Part shown: one piece after another, positions 16,169 to 23,083 of the stretch | Layout: each line of letters starts with the position of its first letter | Numbering within the stretch: the first letter of the stretch is position 1 | DNA from: Oscillospiraceae bacterium | GTDB lineage: Bacteria > Bacillota_A > Clostridia > Oscillospirales > Oscillospiraceae | Direction of reading: 5' to 3' | Length of the DNA stretch: 34,064 nucleotides | Assembly (NCBI GenBank): GCA_902789835.1 | Contig: CADAPN010000017.1 | Location: 1-34,064, forward strand | Made by a program: the position numbers and the translations under genes | The notes under the pieces: model-generated | The model's input: the letters and a program-made list of their open reading frames with translations, nothing else | Told to the model about the DNA's origin: nothing | The model's database searches: none

Positions 16169-17086
16169 ATGAAAAAAACAATGCCGCAGGTGCTGCTTCT
16201 TGGAAACGGCATTAATAGGGCTTACGGTGACAAGTCATGGCAGGATTTAATCAGGGCACTTAAGACGAATGAAAAGATCTCACTGGATGATGAAGAGATA
16301 AAGAAGATTCCTTACCCTTTGCAAGTAATTCTTGCAGCAAGAGGCAATGTCAATGTTCGTGAGAGTAACGGATTGTCTTCGATTTGTGGCAGAGAGAATA
16401 TTGACGATATGCAGCCAGTGCTCCAAAAGCTATATGCAATTGGCTTTGATGATGTTCTAACAGCGAACTACAGCTATGAGTTGGAGAGAAGCATTCAGCC
16501 AAAGGTAAAGCCAGATGGTAAAAATCTGCTTAGGTATCAGAAGAATGAGACCCCGGACGGCCGCGCGGAGAATAAATATCTGCTACATACATACTATTAC
16601 ATCCCGTATGGCGAATTCCGAACCCGTATATGGCACATTCACGGCGAAGCCAGAAAGAAAAATTCTATTATATTGGACCATTATCAGTATGGGACACTGC
16701 TTAGCAGATATCAAGAATTACTGAAAAAACGAGAGAATACACAATATGATAGACAGCAAAGCGGCGAGACTCCGCAACTGAAATCTTGGATCGACACTTT
16801 TATTATGGGTGATGTCTATATCCTCGGCTTCGGATTCAATTACTCTGAATTTGACTTGTGGTGGCTGTTGAATCGCAAGCAACGTGAGAAAGCTGATACG
16901 GGTAAAGTTTATTTCTATACAGTTGATCCCGGCTCCGCTCATTGTGCGCTGCTAGAAACTTATGGAGCTGAGATCGTGAATATGGGATACAAAAGAAAAC
17001 CAGATGATTATAAACCGTTTTATGAAGCTGCGATAAATGACATTGCACAAAGAGTCAAGCTGCGGAGGGAAAGCTGCCATGTCTAA
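16169..17086 (+). CDS. SIR2-like NAD-binding/NADase-type protein
   Basis: A 305-residue protein with the SIR2_2-type plan. Visible landmarks: LLLGNGINRAYGDKSW near the N-terminus (nucleotide-binding loop, GNG 12-14), LTANYSYELE with N100 (equivalent of the catalytic Asn of SIR2 NADases), WHIHGEA with H158 (equivalent of the catalytic His), and YILGFGFNYSEFDLWWLL near the C-terminus. The protein ends after the SIR2 fold, with no SLOG, STAND or nuclease domain. ATG at 16169 has GGGAG five bases upstream. It overlaps the SPFH gene by eight bases and follows the TIR gene 2 stop by 91 bases with only a weak 6-bp inverted repeat between. The pairing with TIR genes points to NAD-linked signalling or defence; this is inference. 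Confidence 0.82.
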   Translation: MKKTMPQVLLLGNGINRAYGDKSWQDLIRALKTNEKISLDDEEIKKIPYPLQVILAARGNVNVRESNGLSSICGRENIDDMQPVLQKLYAIGFDDVLTANYSYELERSIQPKVKPDGKNLLRYQKNETPDGRAENKYLLHTYYYIPYGEFRTRIWHIHGEARKKNSIILDHYQYGTLLSRYQELLKKRENTQYDRQQSGETPQLKSWIDTFIMGDVYILGFGFNYSEFDLWWLLNRKQREKADTGKVYFYTVDPGSAHCALLETYGAEIVNMGYKRKPDDYKPFYEAAINDIAQRVKLRRESCHV

Positions 17087-19097
17087 ATTCATTATCGAAT
17101 GCCCGAACTGCGGGAAATACGCGGAGGCGAAGACGGGATTCTTCGCAAAGAAAAAGATCGACTGCGCCTGCGGATACACGATCAATGTCCGCACGGACAA
17201 GCTGACCGGACGCGAGTGCCCTCACTGCGGCAACATGGTCGTCTTTGATCAGTCCAAGGGGGCGGATGCAAAATGTCCTGTCTGCGGTGAGCCGATCAAC
17301 ACGCTTACCGAGCAGAGCAAACTGGAGGAGTTTGCTTGCGAGCAGTGCGGGGTACACCTTCGTGTGAACAAGGCGGCGGAAACCTATACTTGCCCGGTCT
17401 GTGACCATGTGAACAATGTGCAGGAGCGCCTGATGGCGGAGAAGATCCGGAAGCAAGGCCTGATCAGTGTCATCAAGTACGAAGGGGACAACGACACCCT
17501 GATCTGGAAGCACCCGATTGAGGACTTCAACTACGGCTCTCAGCTGATTGTACATGAGAGTCAGGAAGCCATCTTCTTCCGTGACGGCCAGGCGCTGGAT
17601 TTGTTCGGACCGGGACGTTACACACTGGAGACACAGCAGCTTCCGGTGCTGGAAAAACTGTATAAGCTGCCGACAGGTGGGGATACCGTTTTCCACTCCG
17701 AGGTATACTTCATTAATAAAGCTGTCCAGATGGCCGTTAAATGGGGGACTCCGGAAAAGATCCGCTTTATCGATCCGTTGACCGGAGTACCGCTGGAACT
17801 GGGCGCATCCGGAGGGATGAACCTGATGGTTTCAGATTCCCGGAAATTGCTGGTGAAGCTCGTCGGCACCATGAAGGGAATTGCATGGGATGACAGAGAG
17901 GGCTTTACAAAATCCCTTCAGGCCGCGTTCCGACCGATGATCACGACGGCTGTCAAGGCCAATCTCTCGCCGGTGATCAAGGATGAAGCCATCGACCTGC
18001 TGGAAGTGGACGAGAAGCTGGAACTGATCTCGGCAAGACTGCAGGAGAAGGTAGTTCCCGGATTTGAAGAATATGGTCTTACGATTCCTCAGTTCTATGT
18101 GACACATATTGTTCTTCCGGAAGATGACCCGAATTTCAAACGGATTCGGGAACTGCATACAATCACGCTCCAGACTCGCGTTTATCAAGCTGAAGCAACT
18201 GTCCTTGCGGCTAAAGCACAGAGCGAAGCACAGTATCGCACAGCTCAGGAACAGAGCAAGGCAGCGATTGAGGCGGCACACAGAGAGGCTGTCTTGCAGC
18301 AGCAGACAACCGAGACGGAAGTTGAACGGCGTGCAGCGGAGCGAAAAGTGATTAGCGCCCAGGCGGAAGCCGAAGCGCAAAAGCTTGCGGGGTTTGCCGA
18401 AGCCGAGGTTATGAGGGCCAAGGGCTATAATGAAAAGGATGTCATTCAGGCCGATGTCCAGAAATCCTATGCCGAAGCCATCGGCAATATGGGACCTGCG
18501 ATCAGCGCCGGCGGCGGAGGCAGCGGCCTGATGGGCGACCTGCTTGGTCTCGGCGTCGGAATGGCGGCGGCGACAACAGTTGCGCCGCAGATTGGGAATA
18601 TGATGAAAGGCATCCAGTTCCCGAACATGAATGGGGAAACTGCCGGAGCTCCGGCTGCTGCCCCAAGTGAGACCGGCTGGGAGTGCCCATCTTGCGGAAA
18701 GAAAAACATTCAGAGCAGATTCTGCCCTGAATGCGGATCAAAAAAACCGGAGCCTGATGCCGCAGACACATGGGACTGCCCTTCCTGCGGAGCCAAGGGG
18801 ATCCGTTCAAAGTTCTGCCCAGAGTGTGGGGCGAAGAAGCCGGAACCCGTACAGGGATGGACCTGCCCTGCATGCGGGAAAACGAACATCTCAAGCAAGT
18901 TCTGCCCCGAGTGCGGCGCAAAAAAGCCGGATGAAACTTGGACCTGCCCTGCATGCGGGAAAACGAACATCTCAAGCAAGTTCTGCCCCGAGTGCGGCGC
19001 AAAAAAGCCGGATGAAACTTGGACCTGCCCGGATTGCGGAACGAAAGAAATCAGAACGAAGTTCTGCCCGGAATGCGGAAGGAGTAGAGAGAAATGA
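17079..19097 (+). CDS. SPFH-domain protein flanked by zinc ribbons (three N-terminal, five C-terminal)
   Basis: A 672-residue protein. Three zinc ribbons occupy residues 1-125 (CPNCG...CACG, CPHCG...CPVCG, CEQCG...CPVCD). The SPFH/band-7-like core (about 145-360, with HESQEAIFFRDG and FGPGRYTLET) is followed by an Ala/Glu/Gln-rich coiled coil, a Gly-rich hydrophobic stretch (GGGGSGLMGDLLGLGVGM) and five C-terminal ribbons of the form W-x-CPxCG...FCPECG. The plan matches the YdjI/'virion core protein' group of SPFH proteins, which form membrane-associated scaffolds and often sit next to membrane-stress genes. No clear TM helix. ATG at 17079 has GGAGGG nine bases upstream, inside the SIR2 gene end; the four-TM gene follows with an ATGA overlap. 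Ribbons 3 and 4 of the C-terminal set are an exact 81-bp duplication. Confidence 0.88.
   Translation: MSKFIIECPNCGKYAEAKTGFFAKKKIDCACGYTINVRTDKLTGRECPHCGNMVVFDQSKGADAKCPVCGEPINTLTEQSKLEEFACEQCGVHLRVNKAAETYTCPVCDHVNNVQERLMAEKIRKQGLISVIKYEGDNDTLIWKHPIEDFNYGSQLIVHESQEAIFFRDGQALDLFGPGRYTLETQQLPVLEKLYKLPTGGDTVFHSEVYFINKAVQMAVKWGTPEKIRFIDPLTGVPLELGASGGMNLMVSDSRKLLVKLVGTMKGIAWDDREGFTKSLQAAFRPMITTAVKANLSPVIKDEAIDLLEVDEKLELISARLQEKVVPGFEEYGLTIPQFYVTHIVLPEDDPNFKRIRELHTITLQTRVYQAEATVLAAKAQSEAQYRTAQEQSKAAIEAAHREAVLQQQTTETEVERRAAERKVISAQAEAEAQKLAGFAEAEVMRAKGYNEKDVIQADVQKSYAEAIGNMGPAISAGGGGSGLMGDLLGLGVGMAAATTVAPQIGNMMKGIQFPNMNGETAGAPAAAPSETGWECPSCGKKNIQSRFCPECGSKKPEPDAADTWDCPSCGAKGIRSKFCPECGAKKPEPVQGWTCPACGKTNISSKFCPECGAKKPDETWTCPACGKTNISSKFCPECGAKKPDETWTCPDCGTKEIRTKFCPECGRSREK
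18858..19019 (+). repeat. Exact 81-bp tandem duplication of a zinc-ribbon module
   Basis: Bases 18858-18938 and 18939-19019 are identical, each encoding one 27-residue ribbon starting WTCPACGKTNISSKF. Complete identity with no silent change indicates a recent duplication or conversion, so ribbon number may vary between strains. Confidence 0.95.
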
Positions 19098-19759
19098 ATA
19101 AAAACAGAGTACGCTTTTATATCATTCTGGCGATTGTGCTTGCTATCTTTTCCGCGATTGCGTTTGCAGCACCGTTCGGTCATAGCGTGGTTTTCTGGCT
19201 GAGCTATGTGTTCGGTGTGGTTTCCATCGCAGTACAGGCCTATTCCTGGCCGAAAGCATTTTCCAGAGAAGGCGCAAGAAGCAAGGTCTATGGTTTCCCG
19301 ATTGCCCGGGTGACAACAATCTACATGATTGTTCAGCTAATCCTGAGCCTGATCTTTATGATTGCCGGTGCAAAGGTTCCGGTATGGATTCCTGTGATTC
19401 TATATGTTGTTCTTCTGGGTTTGGCAGCGATTGGCCTTATTGCGGTAGAAGTAACACGGGATGAGGTGGAGCGGCAGGAGACTGTGAAGGAAGTCAAAAC
19501 CGGAACCATGAAAGCGCTTCAGGCGAAAGCAAGCGCAATGGCTGTCTCCTGCAATGATCCGGAGAAAAAGAAAGCCCTTGATCATATGGCGGAGGCATTC
19601 CGTTATTCCGATCCCGTAAGCAGTGATGCGACTCAGAAGCTGGAGATGAAGCTGGAAGTCATGCTTGATGAACTACAGGAGAATGGAAATGCAGACCTTG
19701 TTAATAGAATTGAATCTGTACTCAGCGAAAGAAATCAGATTTGTAAAATGAGCAAGTAA
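19094..19759 (+). CDS. Four-TM membrane protein with cytoplasmic helical tail
   Basis: A 221-residue protein not assigned to a known family. Residues 1-120 contain four hydrophobic helices (RFYIILAIVLAIFSAIAFA, VVFWLSYVFGVVSIAV, TTIYMIVQLILSLIFMIAG, WIPVILYVVLLGLAAIGLI). Residues 125-221 are charged and helical, including VERQETVKEVKTGTMKAL and an amphipathic C-terminal region. It shares an ATGA overlap with the SPFH gene before it and lies 15 bases ahead of TIR gene 3. This suggests that it anchors the SPFH/TIR proteins at the membrane, by analogy with the small membrane proteins that accompany SPFH scaffolds. Function itself unknown. Confidence 0.82.
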   Translation: MNKNRVRFYIILAIVLAIFSAIAFAAPFGHSVVFWLSYVFGVVSIAVQAYSWPKAFSREGARSKVYGFPIARVTTIYMIVQLILSLIFMIAGAKVPVWIPVILYVVLLGLAAIGLIAVEVTRDEVERQETVKEVKTGTMKALQAKASAMAVSCNDPEKKKALDHMAEAFRYSDPVSSDATQKLEMKLEVMLDELQENGNADLVNRIESVLSERNQICKMSK

Positions 19760-19774
19760 TTGGAGGAGAAAAAG

Positions 19775-22483
19775 ATGGCAATTATCAAGTGCAAAATGTG
19801 TGGTGGAGATCTGCAGATCATAGAAGGGAGCTCCGTCTGTGAATGCGAATACTGCGGTACGAAACAGACTGTTCCGAACGCGGACAATGAGAAGAAGATG
19901 ACCCTCTTCTCGCGGGCGTTGCGCCTGCTGCGCAACTGCGAGTTCGACAAAGCCTCCGGCGTGTTCGAGACGATCGTGGCGGACTTCCCGGAGGAGGCAG
20001 AGGCCTACTGGGGTCTGGTACTGTGCAAGTATGGAATCGAGTATGTGGATGATCCGGGCACGGGGAAGAAGGTGCCGACTTGCCACCGTTCGAGCTTTGA
20101 GAGCGTCTTGGACGATCAGAATTTTGAGCAGGCCTGCGAAAATGCCGACGCTATCGCACGCCGGGTTTACCGGGACGAAGCGCGTCAGATCGAGGAACTG
20201 CGCAAGGGCATCATTGAGGTGTCGGGCAAGGAAGATCCCTATGACATCTTCATCAGCTACAAGGAGACGGACGAGAACGGTGACCGCACCCTCGATAGTG
20301 TGATCGCGCAGGATATCTATAACGAACTGACGGAAAAAGGCTACCGGGTGTTCTTCTCCCGCATCAGTCTGGAGAGTAAGCTGGGAACGGAATATGAGCC
20401 CTATATCTTCGCTGCCCTGAATAGCGCGAAGGTGATGATCGTGGTGGGCACGGACTATGAAAACTTTGATGCGGTCTGGGTGAAGAACGAGTGGAGCCGC
20501 TTCCTGAAGCTGATTGCCTCCGGCCAGAAAAAGACTCTGATCCCGGTGTTCAAGAACATGGACGCCTACGATATGCCGAAAGAGTTCGCCAAGCTCTCGG
20601 CCCAGGACATGGGCAAGGTTGGCGCCTTGCAGGATCTGCTTTATGGAGTTGAAAAGCTGCTGGGCAAAAAAGGTCCGGCTGCACCCGAATCCACAGGGGC
20701 TTATGCTGATTCGGGAATGACGGTAATGAATGCACAAACTGCCGCTATGCTGAAGCGTGGCTATATGATGCTCAGCGATGGAGCTTATACAAAAGCGGAT
20801 GAATTGTTTGAGAAGGTCCTGAATAATGATGCGGAATGCGGTCAGGCATATTGGGGAAAGGCACTGGCAGCTGCAAATGTATCGGACGCAAGTCAATTTG
20901 GCGCAGTAGCTGCCTTTAACTGCCTGAAATCGGATGATATGTTTGAAACCATCACACTTCCGCTTGACTTGGTGGCAGCAGCACGGTCGGCTGATGAAAC
21001 AGGGCTTCTGGAGAGTTTCTCAGATCAGGAATTAGAAGCACTGCTTGAAGACCTGAAAAAAGAACCGGTACAGTACCAGACAGCGAAGCAATTCTACAAG
21101 AATCAAAAGAAACAGTATTTAGATATTGATGCTCTCCATGAACTGGTACATAATCGTGATTATGACCGCGCAAAGCAATTTGCAGATAAAGCTGTGCAAG
21201 AAGCTGAGCAGATGGTTTTGAAGAGTTTTCAAGCTCGCTTGGAAGAAGCCGTTGAAGAAGAGAAAAAGAAAGAGATAACTGCAAGGGAAAAGCTGGATGG
21301 TCTGAGATTTCAAGTTATATCAACCATTCAAGACCGTCTTTCCAAACCAATACAGGAGCAGAATCAACTGAGACAGGAAATTGAGGATGCTCGTCATGAA
21401 GCGGAAATGAGGTCAGAACGAGACTATCGAGAAGCATTGGCGAAATTTGAAGAGAACTACCAAGCGTCCCTTATTGCGTACGAAGAAGCGTATCAATCGG
21501 AACTGGCAGTCTGGCAACAAAAGAAAGAGGCGTTTGAACTTGGGCATGATGCTGCAGTAGAGGAGCATATGCGCCTTTCAGAAAAAATAGGCCAACTTAC
21601 TACAGAACGGAACAACCTGACGGGCTTGTTTGTAGGAAAAAAACGCAGAGAACTTGATGAGCAGATTTCGGATCTGCAGAGAAAAAAGAAAGAAACAATT
21701 ATTCCTGAGGATCCAGGGCCGAAACCGATCAAGTTACCTGCACCTGAGAAAGGAGAACCTCCAAAAAAGGAGAACTTCAAGGTAATTCCGACAACAGGCG
21801 CTGCTGCAGATTTACGAGAACAGGTGCAGCGCTGCCTTTCACCGGCGTATAGAAAGTATAAAGAATCGCTCGAAAAATTAAAGTATGCGAAGAAAGGCGA
21901 AGAGGTCGTTTTCGGCAGATATGCAAGTAAGGCCGATGGAACTGCTGAACCAATAACATGGAAAGTCTTGGAGAAAGAAGGAGAACGGATTCTAGTTATC
22001 AGCAAGTTTGGATTAGATGCCAGACAATATAACGGTCAACAGGTGGACATCACTTGGGAGAAGTGCGGCCTCCGCTCCTGGCTGAATGAAGTTTTTTTGA
22101 AAAAGGCATTTAACGATTTAGAACAGAAGATGATCCCCACCGTGCTGGTGAAAGCCGAAAATAATCCAAAGTATCCAATGAATCCCGGAAGAGATACGAT
22201 GGATAAGGTGTTTCTTCTAAGCATAAATGAGGCTGATAAATACTTTTCCTCCGGAGGAAATAGATCTCGACTGTGCAAACCTACGGCTTATGCAAGAATA
22301 GAGCGGGTACATACAAAAGAAACAGGTAATTGTAGATGGTGGCTTCGAACACCGGGTATTTATCAATACACAGCTGCGTGCATAGATTATGACGGTGAGA
22401 ATACAGGATGCTCCATGAAAGTTGCAGAAGGCTATTACAGACCTAGTGTTCGGCCTGCTTTATGGATCAATTTGGAATCCTGA
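19775..22483 (+). CDS. TIR-domain protein 3: zinc ribbon - TIR - TPR-like - long coiled coil - DUF6273
   Basis: A 902-residue protein whose first 290 residues closely match the other two TIR proteins (zinc ribbon C6, C9, C24, C27; TIR about 156-255; GTEYEPYIF with candidate NADase Glu). From about residue 295 it differs: another TPR-like helical pair (RGYMMLSDGAYTKADELFEK), a long charged coiled coil (about 440-640) and a proline-rich hinge (PEDPGPKPIKLPAPEKGE). The C-terminal DUF6273 domain begins VVFGRYASK and ends SVRPALWINLES. I see no membrane helix, so here DUF6273 would be cytoplasmic, unlike in TIR protein 1. ATG at 19775 is preceded by GGAGGAG; a TTG at 19760 would consume that site. 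It is the last gene of the four-gene unit and is followed by a GC-rich terminator. Confidence 0.88.
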   Translation: MAIIKCKMCGGDLQIIEGSSVCECEYCGTKQTVPNADNEKKMTLFSRALRLLRNCEFDKASGVFETIVADFPEEAEAYWGLVLCKYGIEYVDDPGTGKKVPTCHRSSFESVLDDQNFEQACENADAIARRVYRDEARQIEELRKGIIEVSGKEDPYDIFISYKETDENGDRTLDSVIAQDIYNELTEKGYRVFFSRISLESKLGTEYEPYIFAALNSAKVMIVVGTDYENFDAVWVKNEWSRFLKLIASGQKKTLIPVFKNMDAYDMPKEFAKLSAQDMGKVGALQDLLYGVEKLLGKKGPAAPESTGAYADSGMTVMNAQTAAMLKRGYMMLSDGAYTKADELFEKVLNNDAECGQAYWGKALAAANVSDASQFGAVAAFNCLKSDDMFETITLPLDLVAAARSADETGLLESFSDQELEALLEDLKKEPVQYQTAKQFYKNQKKQYLDIDALHELVHNRDYDRAKQFADKAVQEAEQMVLKSFQARLEEAVEEEKKKEITAREKLDGLRFQVISTIQDRLSKPIQEQNQLRQEIEDARHEAEMRSERDYREALAKFEENYQASLIAYEEAYQSELAVWQQKKEAFELGHDAAVEEHMRLSEKIGQLTTERNNLTGLFVGKKRRELDEQISDLQRKKKETIIPEDPGPKPIKLPAPEKGEPPKKENFKVIPTTGAAADLREQVQRCLSPAYRKYKESLEKLKYAKKGEEVVFGRYASKADGTAEPITWKVLEKEGERILVISKFGLDARQYNGQQVDITWEKCGLRSWLNEVFLKKAFNDLEQKMIPTVLVKAENNPKYPMNPGRDTMDKVFLLSINEADKYFSSGGNRSRLCKPTAYARIERVHTKETGNCRWWLRTPGIYQYTAACIDYDGENTGCSMKVAEGYYRPSVRPALWINLES

Positions 22484-22580
22484 GGGATTACTGTTAAGCC
22501 ACACAGTATCTGAGACCTGAGAAACCAGATTATTTGATGAAGGAAAGAGAAAAAACAGAAGGGACCGCTCTGTGAATACA

Positions 22581-22609
22581 GCAAAAACCCGCCGGGAGGC
22601 GGGTTTTGC
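22581..22609. terminator. Terminator after TIR gene 3
   Basis: AAAACCCGCC pairs with GGCGGGTTTT around a GGGA loop, with extra GC pairs outside (GC...GC). T-runs follow on both strands. Nearly the same hairpin recurs at 23028-23051. Confidence 0.8.
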
Positions 22610-22676
22610 TGCATCTACATCGAGGGGCGTGGAAAAAACCACTTGCAAAACGGAGAATAAACGACTGAAAACATAA

Positions 22677-22756
22677 TTTCAGCGAATTATAGGGCATTAA
22701 AAGCGCTATAATCCGCTGAAACATAGCTTTTATCACCTGTTTTAGCGAATTATAGC
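22677..22756. repeat. Three copies of a TTTxAGCGAATTATAG element, one inverted
   Basis: Copy 1 (22677-22695) reads TTTCAGCGAATTATAGGGC. Copy 2 is inverted (22702-22723; its complement is TGTTTCAGCGGATTATAGCG). Copy 3 (22738-22756) reads TGTTTTAGCGAATTATAGC. Copies 1 and 2 can form a 16-bp stem with one mismatch. The cluster lies directly upstream of the ribosome binding site of the ATPase-like remnant and may be its operator or a small mobile repeat. Confidence 0.75.
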
Positions 22757-22775
22757 ATAACCGGGGGAGATACAG

Positions 22776-22916
22776 ATGATCGGGAGAAAAAGGGAACAGC
22801 AGATTCTGGATACCTGCCTCCAGCCGACACGTCCTGAGTTTCTGGCAGTCTATGTGAGAAACCAATATGCCGGAAGCGTACAGAGCACGATTTCCGGTGA
22901 TGAGCTGTTTGTCTGA
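22776..22916 (+). pseudogene. N-terminal remnant of an AAA/DUF234-type ATPase
   Basis: A 46-codon frame with an excellent ribosome binding site (GGGGGAG at 22763-22769, six bases before ATG). The first 26 residues, MIGRKREQQILDTCLQPTRP followed by EFLAVY, match the conserved N-terminus of the prokaryotic ATPase family whose members continue GRRRVGKT. Here the P-loop is missing: the frame continues YVRNQYAGSVQST and stops at TGA 22914-22916. The next 160 bases show no recognisable continuation. I interpret it as the surviving 5' end of a deleted gene that kept its leader and start. It is short, so family assignment rests on one motif. Confidence 0.6.
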
Positions 22917-23027
22917 GGAAACCCATTTCCCTGCATGTTCATTTGCCGGCGGTGATTGTCACGGAACCTGTCCCGAATCCACAGGAGACCTGGAGTACAC
23001 GGCCCAAAATAGAATCATAACAACACA

Positions 23028-23051
23028 AAAACCCGCCGGAAGGCGGGTTTT
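23028..23051. terminator. Terminator of the GT2 gene
   Basis: AAAACCCGCC (23028-23037) pairs with GGCGGGTTTT (23042-23051) around a short GGAA loop. On the minus strand five T residues follow, so it serves the glycosyltransferase gene ending at 23084. Confidence 0.8.
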
Positions 23052-23083
23052 GATGTATGCAGGGCATATTGTGCCGCATGCGA

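Larger units (their letters stand above)
22484..22775. other. Intergenic region after TIR gene 3
   Basis: This stretch holds no credible complete gene. It contains the terminator at 22581-22609 and the repeat cluster at 22677-22756, described separately. The remainder looks like unconstrained sequence. Confidence 0.7.

Noticed and set aside
18858..19019. CRISPR-like array from the 81-bp and 88-bp repeats
   Set aside because: The repeats are back to back without spacers and are coding (18858) or derived from a gene end (26889).
19673..20896. Minus-strand frame of 407 codons opposite TIR gene 3, with similar shadows opposite TIR genes 1 and 2
   Set aside because: They recur in all three paralogs only because the TIR coding strand is conserved; no ribosome binding site and no family match.
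16169..22483. Calling the locus a standard Thoeris system
   Set aside because: Thoeris ThsA has a SIR2 plus SLOG (or other effector) plan and ThsB is a short TIR protein. Here the SIR2 protein lacks SLOG, the TIR proteins are 800-900 residues long, and SPFH and 4TM genes are built into the unit.
9537..22483. Diversity-generating retroelement acting on the DUF6273 domains
   Set aside because: The WWLR/VRPAxW endings recall variable C-type lectin targets, but there is no reverse transcriptase and no template/variable repeat pair in the window.
22581..23051. Insertion sequence bounded by the two similar GC-rich hairpins
   Set aside because: Each hairpin stands where a terminator is expected (after TIR gene 3 and after the GT2 gene), no transposase is present and no target-site duplication is visible.
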